Part shown: positions 36,401-49,300 of the stretch, piece by piece
How positions within the stretch are numbered: the first letter of the stretch is position 1
Layout of the letters: every line of letters begins with the position of its first letter
Source of the DNA: Linnemannia schmuckeri
Lineage: Eukaryota; Mortierellomycota; Mortierellomycetes; Mortierellales; Mortierellaceae
Assembly: GCA_029449235.1 (NCBI GenBank)
Contig: JANATG010000003.1
Span: 2,108,001 to 2,172,000 of the forward strand
Direction of reading: 5' to 3'
Length of the DNA stretch: 64,000 nucleotides
Position numbers and translations under genes: made by a program
The notes under the pieces: generated by a model
Database searches by the model: none
Seen by the model: the letters and a program-made list of their open reading frames with translations, nothing else
What the model was told of the DNA's origin: nothing

Positions 36401-37144
36401 TTTTATGCTAGCAATAGTCAGAAACCACGAAGAAACGACGAAAGGGAAATAAAGAGACGTGTTAATACCTGTCCGATCAAGATGTTATCGAAGATCCAGA
36501 TAAACTCTGTAGGTGTCACGCGTTTGTTAATGTTGAAGACGGGGCGAGATGCAATGTCGTCCATGACCATTCCTGTATCCATCTTGGGGTCCATGATCTA
36601 ATCACAAAAACAGCAATTAGTTGTCCTTTTGTGTTAGTTCCGCATGTTTATCGGAGTTATTGGTTAAGAACATTGACACCAAGCCGCTTCAGCGTGAGTC
36701 GACTGATGCCCGTACCACAATGGCGCACATGGCATCAAATAAGCTGAAGGTCGGATCTTGTATCAACTGACCGATATCCATATCTAAAATAGTAAGTCAG
36801 AATTTTTGTAGTTGAGTGAGTATCCTGTTACGAGATTACAACAGTTACGACAAAGTGTTCCCGGAATATGTCGCATACCTTTGGTGGCGGTATCAAGCAA
36901 AGCGGTGACATCCTCGTACGGGTAGACGGAACTGCTAAGGCTGAGCTTTGTCGTCAATGAGTTAAGGCGCGGGACCTCGTTTCCTAAAAATGAGGGGAGG
37001 AATATGTGGTAAAGCAGTGGTTGATTGGGAAGTTTGTGAGTCTACTGGTTGTTTTTTTCCGCGCTTGAAGAAAAGAAAATTTGAAGTCGTGCACTACGGT
37101 GAAGAGGGGCGAGTGAGGTGATCGTGATCCTCACCTTGATCCAT
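33443..37144 (-). CDS. NAA35: NatC N-terminal acetyltransferase auxiliary subunit
   Basis: NAA35/Mak10 anchors the NatC complex (with NAA30 and NAA38) that acetylates proteins starting Met-Leu/Ile/Phe/Trp at the ribosome. The first coding exon is only ATGGATCAAG (37144-37135); it joins NEVPRLNSLTTKLSLSSSVYPYEDVTALL when spliced. Diagnostic blocks follow: TFSLFDAMCAIVIMDPKMDTG (matching human ...MDPKMDAGM), WLSGHALSQTLFT, YEEEDF, RQRRNLRKIVQLWESLQEQAELFDAD, SWVYHMKLWVMEWLLLLGSELELYSPFEY, then a nine-lysine run after ETSDQ and KKTVLMWQF. The C terminus RRVVFEWKYHSWWPVVSL corresponds to the conserved ...FPVVKLV end. There are about twelve exons. It is divergent from UFD1 (557-base gap) and convergent with NUP98-NUP96. 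Splice sites were inferred, but the motif order leaves little doubt. Confidence 0.93.
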
Positions 37145-37700
37145 CTTTGGCAAGTTCTCCTCTTGCTGATCAGAGAGAGAATTAACAGGGGGTGTATGTG
37201 TGTCCGATCTAGGACTTGGCTCCCTTGCTGGTGTGTAATGTGTTCCGAATGTGGTGGTCCTTTGTGCCTTGTGCCTGAAGGGTAAATGTCCCTGCTCGAA
37301 GTGTTCCTTGGACGTGTCCGTGTGAGAGAGTGTGTGTATATAGTTCGATAGCAATGGATAAAAAAGGGACTTTTTTTTTTTTGGGTTGGTTGAATAAACA
37401 AAGATGCACGTGATACTGGTTATAAGCAAACAAATGTTCGCAGACTGACTGCCTTTTGATGGCCGCGTAAACGTGTCGCTGTGGGTTGACTGCGTACACC
37501 CTTCTTTTGACTTTGCCGCTCATTTTTTTTTTTTTTTTCTTTCCATTTCTTCCTTTTCCTTATCATTACTCGACACTTCCTTCTTTGTCGTCAGCACTTC
37601 CACCGTCAGCAAAAACATAAACTAGCTACGCAACAGAAAAGAGCAACCAACGCACACCTCATCAACAACCACAGGGAATTCAACCAACACAAGCGATATC
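37145..37700. promoter_or_regulatory. shared NAA35/UFD1 promoter region with E-box
   Basis: Both start codons face away from this 556-base gap. It contains a palindromic GCACGTGA E-box core (CACGTG at 37407-37412), near the middle, close to a T-rich tract at 37372-37382. A second T/pyrimidine tract (37525-37562) precedes UFD1. Co-regulation is inferred from position only. Confidence 0.42.
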
Positions 37701-39777
37701 ATGGTAAACTACCGACACTCATGCAGACGATAGCTGCATTGCATTCATTGCATACATGCCATACAGGAGCTCATTACACCCTCAGGAAGAACACCTTCAA
37801 CGCCAGACCACAACTTGCTGACACTGTACCCTTGTTCGGTCTTGTTGTGAAAACTATATAGTACAATGGATATGACGACTACCCCAGCTACGGCATGGGC
37901 GGATACGGCAGCTCTAGAGGAGGCGGATTCAACGAGCAGTACCGATGCTACTCTGTCGCTATGATGCAGGGAAACGAGCGTCAAAACGTCAACCACGGTG
38001 GAAAGAGTAAATCTGATACTTGGACTCCCTATATCCCATCTTGTTTCGATGTGGAGAAGTCTTTGATTGAATGCTCGCCATTGACGACTGTGCCTCTTTG
38101 TACTTTTATGTGTATCCTCTAGTCATTATGCCACAGTCCGCATTGGCGAAGCTTGGTAAGTATTTTCAAGCTCTTTGTTGTTGAACAACTATCAATGTGA
38201 AGGCGATCGCGACAGAGCCAAGAGAACTAACACGTAATCCCAATTTAATTATTCGGTGTGTAGCCTCTCTCCATATCCAGTACCCTATGCTGTTTGAGCT
38301 CTCCAAGGGATCACAGTCAACACATGCCGGTGTGCTCGAGTTTATCGCAGAAGAAGGACGTGTCTACTTGCCTCACTGGGTATGTCTCTCGTCAATGGAA
38401 CATTGACCTTTTTTCTAACAAAAGGGAATGACTATTTTACACTTGGTGTTTTCGTGCAACTCGTATCGCCCTTCAAAACCCCTGACCTCCTTAATGCATT
38501 TGACTTTTTTTGTTTGCAAATAGATGATGAAAACATTGACACTTTCAGAAGGAGACCTTGTCACAGTCAAGAGCGTTGGACTCCCTCTCGGAAGCTTTGT
38601 CAAGATCCAACCCCAGAGTGTCGACTTTTTGGATATCAGTGATCCCAAGGCTGTGTGAGTCCTGTCAACTCTCTCTTATGGACGGATATATCATTCTGTT
38701 GTCGCACAAGGCACAAGGATTGAAATCACAGGAAGTTTGACTGACATCGTGTCATAACTTACTTTCATCGATAGACTGGAGAATGCACTTCGCAACTTTT
38801 CAACATTGACTAAGGGCGACAACATTGAGATTTCTTACAACGATAAGATCTATGGAATTCTGGTCATGGAGATCAAGCCTCCTGGAGTTGGTATTTCGAT
38901 CGTCGAAACGGATCTTGAGGTCGACTTTGCGCCCCCTGTTGGATATCAGGAGCCCACCCCCGTCCCCAGAAGCCGACCTGTCTTAGTAGGATTATACGTT
39001 CTTGTCAATCATTTTTTGGGTGGACATGTGGATACATCTAGCTGATCCTGACTATTGCCGGCATACATTGTTTAACAAATGGTACAAATAGGAGAGCAAG
39101 CTGAGAAAGGAAGTGGAAGAGAGAATGGCGACACCTGATAGCGCCAAGAAGATTCCCTTCGAGGGCCAAGGGCAGAGGTTGACACCTGCTGGTAGTAGCA
39201 AAAGGTAACTGAAGTCTTGACAAACTCCACCTCAAGCACAGCCTAACGTGTTTTACAATCACTGGGTCTTTTTTTTGTCAGGTGCGAAAGGCTGTTGTTA
39301 TGTGAAACGATAGCTAACCATCTGTGCAATGCCTTCGTCCTAATTAGCAAATCTGCTGGAAAAGCAACCGCTCCTACAGCGACACCTACATCCACAGGTA
39401 GCCCAGTATCGGCAATCAAAGGCAAGCAGGTGGATATGTTGGATAAGAATGGATCAGAGGCACCAGCACCCTTGAACTTGCCCGTGGGCAATCTGTACTT
39501 TGGATACAAGTATGTGCCCCGCAAGACGGATGAAGACAAGATCAGAGAGGCGGAAGAGCAGGCTAATAAGGAGCCGGTCTTTGAGGGATCGGGACAGACG
39601 CTTCGCCCGCCACGCAAGAATGCGACTGCCAGGGGTAGCGGGGCCAACTCACCCAGTCCGTCTGTCTCGTCTGCAACCAGTGCCTCCAGGGCCCCTACAC
39701 CTGCAGCACAGGCGCCCAGTTCAGAACCCAAACCTGACCTTGTTCCCTTCCAGGGCAAAGGCAACACCATGCGCTAA
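37701..39777 (+). CDS. UFD1: ubiquitin fusion degradation protein 1
   Basis: UFD1 with NPL4 recruits the Cdc48/p97 ATPase to ubiquitinated substrates for ER-associated degradation and chromatin extraction. The coding part of exon 1 is just the ATG (37701-37703), directly followed by a GTAAAC donor; the acceptor at 37860-37861 gives M-YNGYDDYPSYGMGG. The double-psi barrel domain follows: EQYRCYSVAMMQGNERQNV, GGKIIMPQSALAKL, YPMLFELSKGS, HAGVLEFIAEEGRVYLPHW, MMKTLTLSEGDLV, KIQPQSVDFLDISDPKAVLE, NALRNFSTLTKGDNI and PVGYQEP. The tail has NLYFGYKYVPRKTDEDK, the Cdc48-binding-type KPDLVPFQGKGNTMR and Ser/Ala-rich linkers. Without splicing the first frame stops within eleven codons. An in-frame ATG at 37895 (MGGYGSS) is a fallback start that would keep the whole fold. 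Confidence 0.93.
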
Positions 39778-42244
39778 GCTTTCCCTCTTGTTCAGCAGTG
39801 TCTAGGAAGTTTGGCAATGAGTTAAGCCATTTGGCGTCAATAATACAGTCCTTATGTTTTTTCACATATTTGCATGAGTGACTTTTTTTATCCGAGGAAA
39901 GGTTATGCAGTAAACGTGCGCGATCGTGTGGGCCACAACGTAAAAGGGAAACAGAAACAAGACAGAAATAAATAAACAGGGTTCATCCTCGCTTCTCGAG
40001 ACAAAGGATAATGGTTTGGGTGTGGACTAAAAAGCCGATCGATCCCATTTCGGGAGTTTTGGGATAGGGAGAACGAATTTATCGAGGCGTTCGAGTTAGA
40101 CGGGTCATAGTAAGGCGTACAGGTATTTGAAAGAGGCTAGATGGGATCCAGCTGGGCAAAGAGACAGGAGCTGACCTCATCATCATCATCATCATTTTCG
40201 AATGAATGCATTTGGAGCGGAGTCCATACGACAGCTACAGATTAAAGGGAGACATGCAGCTTGAGTGAACCTTGTTTTTGCTGAAAGTCGGACATTTCTT
40301 TTTTTTTACTTTCATTTCACAAGGGGTGGTTGTGTTGAAGGGGAAGCAAGAGGAAAGGGAGTAGAAGGTGAGGATAGGAAAAATGGCGTCAAGGAACCAA
40401 AAAAGCAAGTTAAAGTAGCACATCACAAAAAATGACAGTGAAAAGCCAGCGAGGCCCAGAACCAAAGTGAGTGTGCAACAAATGCAAGAACCATGCCTAG
40501 TGGTTGGTTTTTGTTTGTAAAAAAAAAACGGAGGTATGTGGTAGTCACGCATGCATACACAGTACCTGTACTGTACCCACAGATCCATAACAAAGACTTG
40601 GACCTTGTGATGCTCACATCAACGCAGTTCTTGTTATTTTATTCTTTTGGTGTTTTGTTGCATACATGCCCTAGTCCACTTCACTCCCGCTGCACTCCAA
40701 AAGAAATGAAAAAGCTTGTTTCCTGTTTGCATACCCTGTTTTATACCTGTAGGGGTAGATGTGGGCATGCATCTTGGACCTGAAAAAAAATGGAACGGAA
40801 CGTGAGTGGTAGAAAGAACGACAAGAATAATAAGTAAAAAAAAAGTAATTGCGGTCGTTGAGGTTAAGGTTGAAGACATGCGAATAAGGGGTCAAAAAAA
40901 AAATGCGATAGTTAGAGCAGACAAAAGGGGGCAAGGGTGCAAAAGAGACGAAAAGAAAAAGAAAAAGATGGAATAAGCAGATAGTCAGGGAAAAGGGAAA
41001 GGGGAGGTGTCCAATTGGTGCATCTCGTTGGTGCGAGAGAGCACTGTCCTGCCTGGACGCTTATTTCACTCCAGTGCTTTTTTTGAGTTGGTGCATGCAT
41101 GCATATGGATGTCTGTTACCAAAGTGTAAGTATGGCATGATCATTAGCAGCGAACGGCATATGCGAACAGATCGGGATTATGAGGTATAGGTCCATGGTG
41201 TGGGAACGGTATCATCTCTGGGACAGGCAGAATGGAGTCTTTTGCGCACAAACGCATTGGCAGAAAGAAAAGAGACGGGTAAAAAACAAACAGTAGGGCT
41301 AAAGGTCTGTTCACGCTGTGGTCATTTTAATGATGTCCAGACCTCCTAGCAGCAAAGAAAGAGGGGAGCAACAAGAGTTTTAGTCTCGTTGACAATCCAT
41401 AGCGGTTGATGTCGTTGTTGCTGTTGTGAACTAATGAAAATAGTCTGTATTCTGCAGAAATGAACTGCTAGTATTTCATAATGACGAACGAACGCGACTT
41501 GGTGCTTTATTAGTTCGGTAACATCGCGATTCTCAAACGGTGCGGGTTTGTACTCAGACGGATGCGTTGCAACCTTGAAGAAGATGGTTTTAATGTGATG
41601 ATAATGGGTTGTCTGTGATAAGCTGAGTGGTGGAGATGACGAGCCCGAGAGGAAAGAGGATCAACTGGATTATGAGGCCAAGTTAGTATTGCGATGGGTT
41701 CTGTAAGTGGATGGATGGTCGATAGTTGAGAGCAATACGCTGTAGTGTAGCTCTTTTTTAAATTAGAACAGGCAGAAAAAGCAAGAGAGGAGCTACTTTG
41801 GCTGTGTATTTGGTGGCGGATCGGATCCGAGTCTGTCAGGAACGAAAGGAGGAGAAGGAGAAAGAGAAAGAGAAAGGGGAGGAGGGAGGGAGGAGGGAAC
41901 ATGCCGGTGGTCCCTGCTGCCATCAACATGGATATTTTCGTTGTTTGATAACGATGAGATTAGCCCTAGTACTAGGAAAGGTCATTGTGGGCCGTATGGG
42001 GCAAAGGGAGGTGTATTGTTTGGAGGATCAGGCTGTTAAAATGCACACACAGTAAGAAAAGGACAATGAAAGCCAGGCGGATGGTCAATTTAATCAAGCT
42101 ATTTCTTGTTCCAACCAGAAGCCTATAATAAGTAGAGCTACTTTTTCCGTCTCCATCTCTCTCTTTTCTTCTCTTTCTTTTCTTCTTCACCCGTCTCGTC
42201 TTTCCTTGTTCTTCTTCTTCGTCCTTCTTCCTGTTCTTCTTCTT

Positions 42245-42291
42245 CCTCTTTCCCTCCACTCTCTCTCCTCTTTCCCTCCACTCTCTCTCCT
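42245..42291. repeat. 22-base tandem duplication in pyrimidine leader
   Basis: The unit CTCTTTCCCTCCACTCTCTC (plus TC) occurs twice head to tail about 340 bases upstream of the CSC1-like ATG. It is part of the promoter/leader pyrimidine stretch and is probably a slippage product. Confidence 0.8.
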
Positions 42292-42370
42292 CTTTCTTCT
42301 CTACTCCTCCCCTTCTCCTCGCTTTCTTAACTCTCGCTCACTCCTTTTCTTTATTTCCTTCCTTACTTCT

Positions 42371-42420
42371 TTCATTCATTCATTCATCCATTCATTCATC
42401 CATTCATTCATTCATTCATT
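42371..42420. repeat. TTCA tetranucleotide microsatellite
   Basis: About twelve units of TTCA with two TCCA interruptions lie 190 bases upstream of the CSC1-like start codon, within or near its 5' UTR. Confidence 0.9.
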
Positions 42421-42609
42421 CCCCCCTCCCCTCCCTGCACTTGCTCACTTTCTCATTCCCTGTGCATTCCTTCCTTACGAAGCGAAACCCTGGCTGGCAC
42501 CCTTGGATACTTACTCTCCCTTGACTGAGACAGGAAAGGAGACAACACCTTTTTACACTTTACCCCTGGAGAATATAACACCAGAAACAACTCCACCTCA
42601 ATATCCAAA

Positions 42610-45600
42610 ATGGCAGAGTTAGGACAAGAACAGAAGCAGCAGGATGCATCCATCGCCACCTTCATCTCTGCCTTGCTCTTCAACGGAGCTGTCGGTATCG
42701 GCATCTTCTTTGCCTTCTCCATCATTCGCAACTGGAACAAGCGAATCTATCAACCCAGAACCTATCTCGTCAACGAAGAGTAAGTCTTTCGACCCTTGTC
42801 TCTCTCTGTCTTTTAAAAGCTTCTTTCTGAACTCTGTATATGAGTGTGTGCTCCGACACAGCACTACTGGCATATAACACAGTAAGGGTCCTCACCCACT
42901 TGGGTGTCACAAAAAAAAGCGAAAATATTTTTTGTTGCCCTACTTTTTTATATCCATAAACCTAGAAGTAGTCAATTACCTCTACCTGATAATGACGACT
43001 CAATTCCATATCCGCGAATTGTCAAGACTACTATCGGTCATCGGACGTAGTAGTCTTCGGTTATTTGGCAATGACGACTCAATTCGACTCCCACTAAAAT
43101 ACGACGTCAATTTTTCAACTCTTCTTCCTTTTCTGTCTGCTCTCTCTCTGTCAATTAGAATACGGTCACCGGAACTTGCGGGTGGGTTACTGAAATGGAT
43201 TGAGGCGTCCATAAGAGTGCATGACAACATGCTCGTCGACCGTATTGGACTCGATGCCTACATGTTCCTCCGCTTCCTCCGCATGTGCGCGTAAGTTAAT
43301 ACAAGGCATATTCATTCATGAAACGGGGGTATTCAGCTCTTCTTTTTGATCAGATCATTTTCAAATGTGTGGAGCAGTGAAACCTTCCTTGAATGTCCTA
43401 TACAACAAAAAGGCATAAGCCATGAAGGATATGCCTAATTTTGCTTTGATCCTTGATTAGGGGATATTTCACCTTCATTTGTTCTCAAACAGTTAAACTA
43501 ACATAATCCAATCTAACGACGTTTCCCAATGGATAGCATCTTATTCTCGGCATTCACATTAATTGGAATCCCTATCCTGATCCCATTGAACGTGATCGGC
43601 GGACTCGACTCGCAACCTCCCGCGCCTGGCGAGCCGCCAAGGGAAAGTAAGCCCAGTCTGAATAGACTCGCCATCGGTAACATTATTGATAGTTGGCGTC
43701 TCTGGTTCCATCTCGCCTTGACCGTCCTCTTCTCAGGTAAGATTCACTTTTCTTAAAAGGCATCAAGTGCTCGGACACACATCATTATCAAAACGGCCAA
43801 AACAAACAAGCACGGCTTGGAAAGAGTGGAAAGTGAAAAAAAGGGCAGGGCACTCCAATCTTCCTAACAATGTTCTATTTTGACCGTTGCCCCTAACACA
43901 ATGCTCTCCCGCTTCTACATCTTATAGGAGCGACGGTTTACATGTTATGGAAGGAGATGCAGGAGTACACGCGTCGTCGTCATGCCTACTTGATGAGCGA
44001 AAAGCACGCCAGGACACCCCAGTCAACCACCATCCTCGTCACCGCCATCCCCAGGGGACTCAACACCGAAAAGGCACTCTTTGAAATCTTTAACCGTTTC
44101 CCAGGAGGTGTTCGTTCGATCTGGCTCAACAAGAACCCCAGCGAACTCATCAAACTCTGCGAGGAGCGCGACGAGATTGCCCTCAAACTGGAGTCAGCCG
44201 AGTACAATTATGTCCAATCTGCCTACGGCAAAAAGAACAAGAAAGATGTGGATACCAAGGAACCCGTGCGTCCCATGGGCAGGACCTCGGCCGTGCCTCT
44301 TGTCGGACCCAAGGTCGATCTGATTGAATTCTACAGCCAGCGACTCTCAGAGCTCAACCACCTGATTGCCGAGGGCCGCAAGGCTGGCGCCTCTTCAACC
44401 CTCAACTCGGCTTTCATCCGTTTCCATAACCAGTTTGCTGCCCACTCTGCTGTCCAGACCGTCGTCCACCCGACACCCTTCCGCATGGCACCCATGTTTG
44501 TCGAGGTCTCGCCTCTTGATGTCGTCTGGGAGCATCTCAATCTTGACACCGTCACTAAAAAGATTCGCCACATTATTGCCACGGCTGCCGCATCCGCCTT
44601 AATCCTCCTCTGGTCTATCCCCGTTCTGTTTGTTACTGGTATTGCCAACCTCGACTCCCTTATCGCATTGCTGCCTTTCCTCAAATTTCTTAATGATCTG
44701 CCCAAGGCCATCGTTGGTATCATCCAGGGTATCTTGCCTCCTTTGTTCTTGGCCATCCTCATGGCCTTGCTCCCCATCATCCTGACCGCGATGTCCAGGT
44801 TTGAAGGACACGTCCGCCACAGTACCATCACTCTGGCCGTCATGAAGAAGTACTACTTTTTCTTGATTGTCAACGTCCTGCTTCTCACGAGTCTCGGAAA
44901 CGGTGTAATCCCAACCCTCCAAAAGCTCATCAAGCCTGAGGGCGGAGGAATCCAATTCAGTCCCATGGAGGTCATCTCGATTCTCGCCTCGACGTTGCCC
45001 GCTGCTTCGACCTTCTTTGTCACCTATGCCCTTCTCCAGGGTCTGACCGGTCCTGCGAAGGAGCTTCTCCAGATCGCCCCCTTGGTCCTTAACTACTTAT
45101 TCACCGTCGTTCTTGCCAAGAGCCCTCGCCAGATCTGGAACGTCCAGGGCAGACTCAGTTCGGTCAACTATGGAACCCTCTTCCCTCCTCAGGTTCTAAT
45201 GTTCTCGGTTGGCATGCTCTACTCGACCATTGCGCCCCTTATCTTGCCGATTGTCGCCTTTTACTTTACCATGTTCTACTTTGTCTACCGTCACCAATTC
45301 CTTTATGTCTACTATACACCTGTCGAGACTGGCGGTCTTGCCTTTCCCGTGGCGGTCAAGCAAGCGTTTACTGGAATTTTTATCTTCCAAGTCACCATCT
45401 TTGGGATCTTTTTGTTGAAGCAGTCGACCCTGGACGTCATCCCTCACCTGATCATTCTTCTTCTCCTGATCTTCGCCACTGCCATGTCGCTCTCTAACTT
45501 GAAGGAGGCTTTTGACCCCCTGGTCACCTTCCTCCCCGTTGCGTTGTTCTCCAAGGACTTGAAGGTCAACAGCGCTGGATATGTCACGGATGGAAGTGAA

Positions 45601-46167
45601 GAAAAATTGGCTCCAGGAGAGACCAACGACGAGGAAATGGGTGCCGACGGCGAGAGTGGACAAGCTCTAGCATTAACCAGCCTCCCCCGTATCAACGAAC
45701 CCTCCTCTGAGAAGGCTCATCTCAATGGCGGCGGAGAGAAGCAGGAATATGATGAAGTTGCAACCGTCTCGTCTCAGCTCCCAGCCTTCCCTACACCCAA
45801 CCCTTCTCTGTACGACGCTGCCGCCTCAGGTCGTAGCCAGCCTATCTCTCAGCACCAGCAGCAGCCATTGCAGATGCACCAGGACATGCAGTCAGGGGAG
45901 CCAGTGTCTGCAGAAGAAGCTGAGTTGCTTCGTCTTCAGGAGCAAGCCTATTGTCACCCATCGACATACAGCCAACAGGTGCCTATCTGGCTGCCCCGTG
46001 ACGAGCGTGGATTGGTCGATGCCGAGATTACTCGCTTGTCGGCGGTGGGCGTTGTTGTGGCGACGACGGGTGCTGATATCGACCCTGCGACGGGCAAAAC
46101 CCATGTTGGTGGCATCATCTTTGCCCCTGGTGAAGAGACCCGCTACCGTCTCGAGCGCGGCATGTAA
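42610..46167 (+). CDS. CSC1/OSCA-like cation channel (calcium-permeable, stress-gated)
   Basis: The family forms osmotic- or stretch-gated channels in the plasma membrane. Four exons give about 905 residues. Exon 1 (42610 to about 42780) starts MAELGQEQKQQ and has a first membrane segment (FISALLFNGAVGIGIFFAF). Exon 2 joins EE-IRSPELAGGLLKWIEAS and contains the hallmark GLDAYMFLRFLRMC. Exon 3 has a membrane segment and FHLALTVLF. Exon 4 holds the cytosolic RRM-like domain (TTILVTAIPRGLN, FPGGVRSIWL) and the DUF221 pore region of many hydrophobic spans (for example LIALLPFLKF, IVGIIQGILPPLFLAILMAL, STLPAASTFFVTYALLQG). The cytosolic tail of about 220 residues is Ser/Gln-rich and ends with VGGIIFAPGEETRYRLERGM. 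Several paralogs exist in fungi, so no symbol is given. Intron 1 has a hairpin. Convergent with the NYN gene (192-base gap). Confidence 0.9.
43024..43057. repeat. perfect 10-bp inverted repeat in CSC1-like intron 1
   Basis: AAGACTACTA (43024-43033) and its reverse complement TAGTAGTCTT (43048-43057) flank a 14-base loop. A direct repeat AATGACGACTCAATTC starts at 42991 and recurs at 43070, on each side of the hairpin. It could be the remnant of a small mobile element or an RNA structure in the pre-mRNA. It is not coding in the spliced frame. Confidence 0.75.
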
Positions 46168-46359
46168 ATTTAGCCCTCTCTCTTGCCACTTTTTTCTTTG
46201 CTTTACTTTTCATACCAACTTGCACATAATGTCGATAATACACGTTTTCTTAACTCGCGCACAAAATCATGATCAATGGTAACAAAATAAATTGCAAAGA
46301 GGCATTTATGGACGTGAAGAGGCATCTATGAGTGTAAAAGAGGCGAGTGTCTATAAGGC

Positions 46360-49300
46360 TTATTCGGTACAAGTTGGTGTAGACTGAAGAAGAATGTCGC
46401 CATACCAATCTAGGCACCAGACTCGCAAATGTCCACGTTCGCACTGCTTGCCCTCATTCTCCTTCTCTTCTTTTTCCTTCTCCTTCTCCTGCGCCAGTGC
46501 CAGCGCCAGGGCCCGCTGCTTCTTTGTTCCTGTAGGCCGATACTTTTGCTGTTTCTTCTGCTTCTTTTGTCCACCAACCACGGTCTCAAGAGAGGACGAC
46601 GAGAGTGCATGACATCGCTTGCCACCAGCTGATTCACCAGTAGCAGTCTCAGTCGTCGCCAACTTGTGCTCACAGCTGTAACCATACTCGAGCGCCAATT
46701 CGAGGTAGACCCCGCTCAGTTGATCTTCCCAGCTGACAACTTCGACATGCCATCCACGGTTGAGCGCCCGTTTGATGACCGCATAGAATCCACCGCCTCC
46801 AAACTCGCTGTCACCGCCGTCTCCCGATGCAAGGACAATTGTTGCAGGCTCGTGGTCAAGGAGGGTTTCAAGCATCTTGAGATGTAAGAGTTCGTCGACA
46901 CCTTGTTCTCCCTGTGATCCCCCGCCACTTGATCCTGATCCTGCTGCCGTTGTTGTTGTTGGTGCTGCTGTTAGTGGTGCAACTGTATTTGTCGTTGTAA
47001 ATGATGTTGATTTCTCGACAGACAGCTCCGCACCATCACAATAACTCGATGGTCCAACCACTGCACCACCGTTGCTGAAATTACTAGGGGGGAACCGAAC
47101 CTGCTTGACAGGAATAGGGATGGCACCAAGCTCGCCCTGAACAAACTTCTTGACCCGCCGCAAAATAATCGTTTCATACTGATGCTCCATCGCGTCATCC
47201 AATTCTTGGAACAAGGGCGAAGACCCTACAAGGACCTGTCGTGCGGCGGTTCGATCCCGTTTCAAGAGGTCGAAAAACTTGGAATAGTTGAATTTCGGCA
47301 ATCGGTGGCTGCCTCTCGCCATCTTGGCCTTCGGTCCAGTGCCGTTGCCGTTACTGCTGTTGCCAGTGGTGCCGTTACTGCCGGTTCCGGGCGGGAACGA
47401 CTTGGGGCCATCATCGTCCGCTGTTGTTGTAGGTGTCACCAGAGCCATACCGTCCTCAAAGGCCAAAGTCTCAGAACAATGTGATGGACTCTTGTGCGGC
47501 GAGACTTGGTCCTGATGGTGATAATGGTCTTGACCGTCCTCTGACCTGGATCGAACAGTTGAAGATGATGTCCCGTTCACAAGAATCCCATCAGCAGCTC
47601 GTTGCGCCTCCAACTGTTGCCGATTTTGATAGAATCCGTGCAAGATGTTTGAGTTGTCGACAAAGATAAAGATGCGCTCATTGCTGGGGGTGGCTGAAGC
47701 AGACTTGGGTGGTGATGGAGTTGAGTCGGGCTTTGGCTGCTCCGTCGAAGTCGAAGTAGCAGGTGCTGGTCGTAGCTTGTCTGCTAGCTGAGGAGGTCCT
47801 GACAGAGGAGTTGTAATCCTCGTCAGCGACTTCATGGTACCCAGCTCCAGTCGGGTCGTCGATGTAAGCTTGGGCTTCTCCTCATGCTGAGGAGGTGTTG
47901 GTGCAACGGGACCAGGTAGGTGAGCTTCTGCACGGGAGAGAGCCTGATCCAGGAGATTGGTTCCCCTGGGCACCAAAAAAGTGTCGCGGACTCGCAACGC
48001 CAAAAGTCGCTTGCTCTCTGCATTTTTACTTTTAGTCTCGCTCGCACAAGATGTTGGTCTCGCTGAGGTCTTCGAACCAAAAGTAAAAGCAGAAGAAGAC
48101 GAAGCGGGTATGATATTGCACCCACGGTGAAATCGAAGCGGTGACTCTTCCTCGGACGATGACGACGATGACGATGACCGGTTGGTGTCGGTTGTAGTCC
48201 CAGCAGTAGTGCTCGCGAGGGTGCAACTCTTCCAAAAGTTATTGTAGTGGGACCGTGGTCTCCACTGAAACTCGGGTTCGTAACCGGGGGTCTGATCCAG
48301 GACCAGCTCTTGCTCCTCCTTTTTCTGCACCGTCTTTGGTGGTGTCACTAGAGTGACAGCCGTCGTCGTTGTTGTTGTCGCTGCAATATTAGGCTCGGTG
48401 CTGGTATTTGCTGGGCGATTATTGTCCAGGGACAACTGTTGTTGTTGGGGATGTTTTCGTTTCTGCTCCTCCATAAACATGGCCTTCATCTCCCTGAGGA
48501 CCTTGGCTGTGTGCCATGGCCGCTTTTTCTTGATGAAAACAGCACCTGTACCGGAGACGCTGGCGCTGACGACTGCGGCGGTTGCAGAGGCGGTGATTTT
48601 GTTGTTGGTTGTTGCTACAGTTGGAGGCGGGGGAAGTGTAACATGGTTGGATTTGGCTACTGTGAGGGTAGATAAGGAATGGATGTTAAGTTGCTGGGCC
48701 CTGCTAACCATCTGTTGCCCCAGCTTCTGGTCCTGTTGCTGTTGTTGCTGCTGTTGATAATGCTGCTGTAGTTCCTTGACCAAAAAGTCCGTTAATGTCG
48801 CTATGGTGTCTGGCGGCTGTGTGTAGGATGCATCTTCGAGCACAGCAAGATCGGGCTCCTCTGAAGAACGACCCATGATCTCTTCCTTGTGGTCGGACTC
48901 TGACGAGACCCACCCGCCGCACGAGGAACTCGAAGGCTCGTCAATAGGAAGTTTTCTAGTTGCCTTCTTCTTGAGTCGTCGCCTGCTTGACGCCGAGGAG
49001 TCCTCGTCTTCATCCTCGTCAGCCTTTGCTGGCACCATGTCAAGACTTTGTATTGTCCGCGCCAAAGATAGCGCTGTGGATGTTGGTAAAGCGGAAGTGG
49101 AGACAGTGGGATCGAGAGTATGGTGCTTTGAAAAAGAGTTGATGGCAGCAGAGGAGTAGGTCTTGTGCGCCTGGAGATATCGTATCACCATGGACAAGTC
49201 ACCCAGTTGGCTCGTAGTAGTAGTGCTAGTACTAGGCGGTGCTGAAGTGTGGGTGTTGTGGGAGTTACCCCAAGTGGATGCGATCATACTAGAAGGATCG

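Larger units (their letters stand above)
39778..42609. other. 2.8-kb gene-free interval before the CSC1-like gene
   Basis: No coding or RNA gene could be supported. The first part holds the UFD1 3' UTR. It contains a CAT x6 run (40178-40195), purine blocks (for example 41840-41900) and, from 42150 to 42470, a nearly pure pyrimidine stretch with a 22-base tandem duplication and a TTCA repeat leading to the next gene. A short unrecognised gene or non-coding RNA cannot be excluded. Confidence 0.55.
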
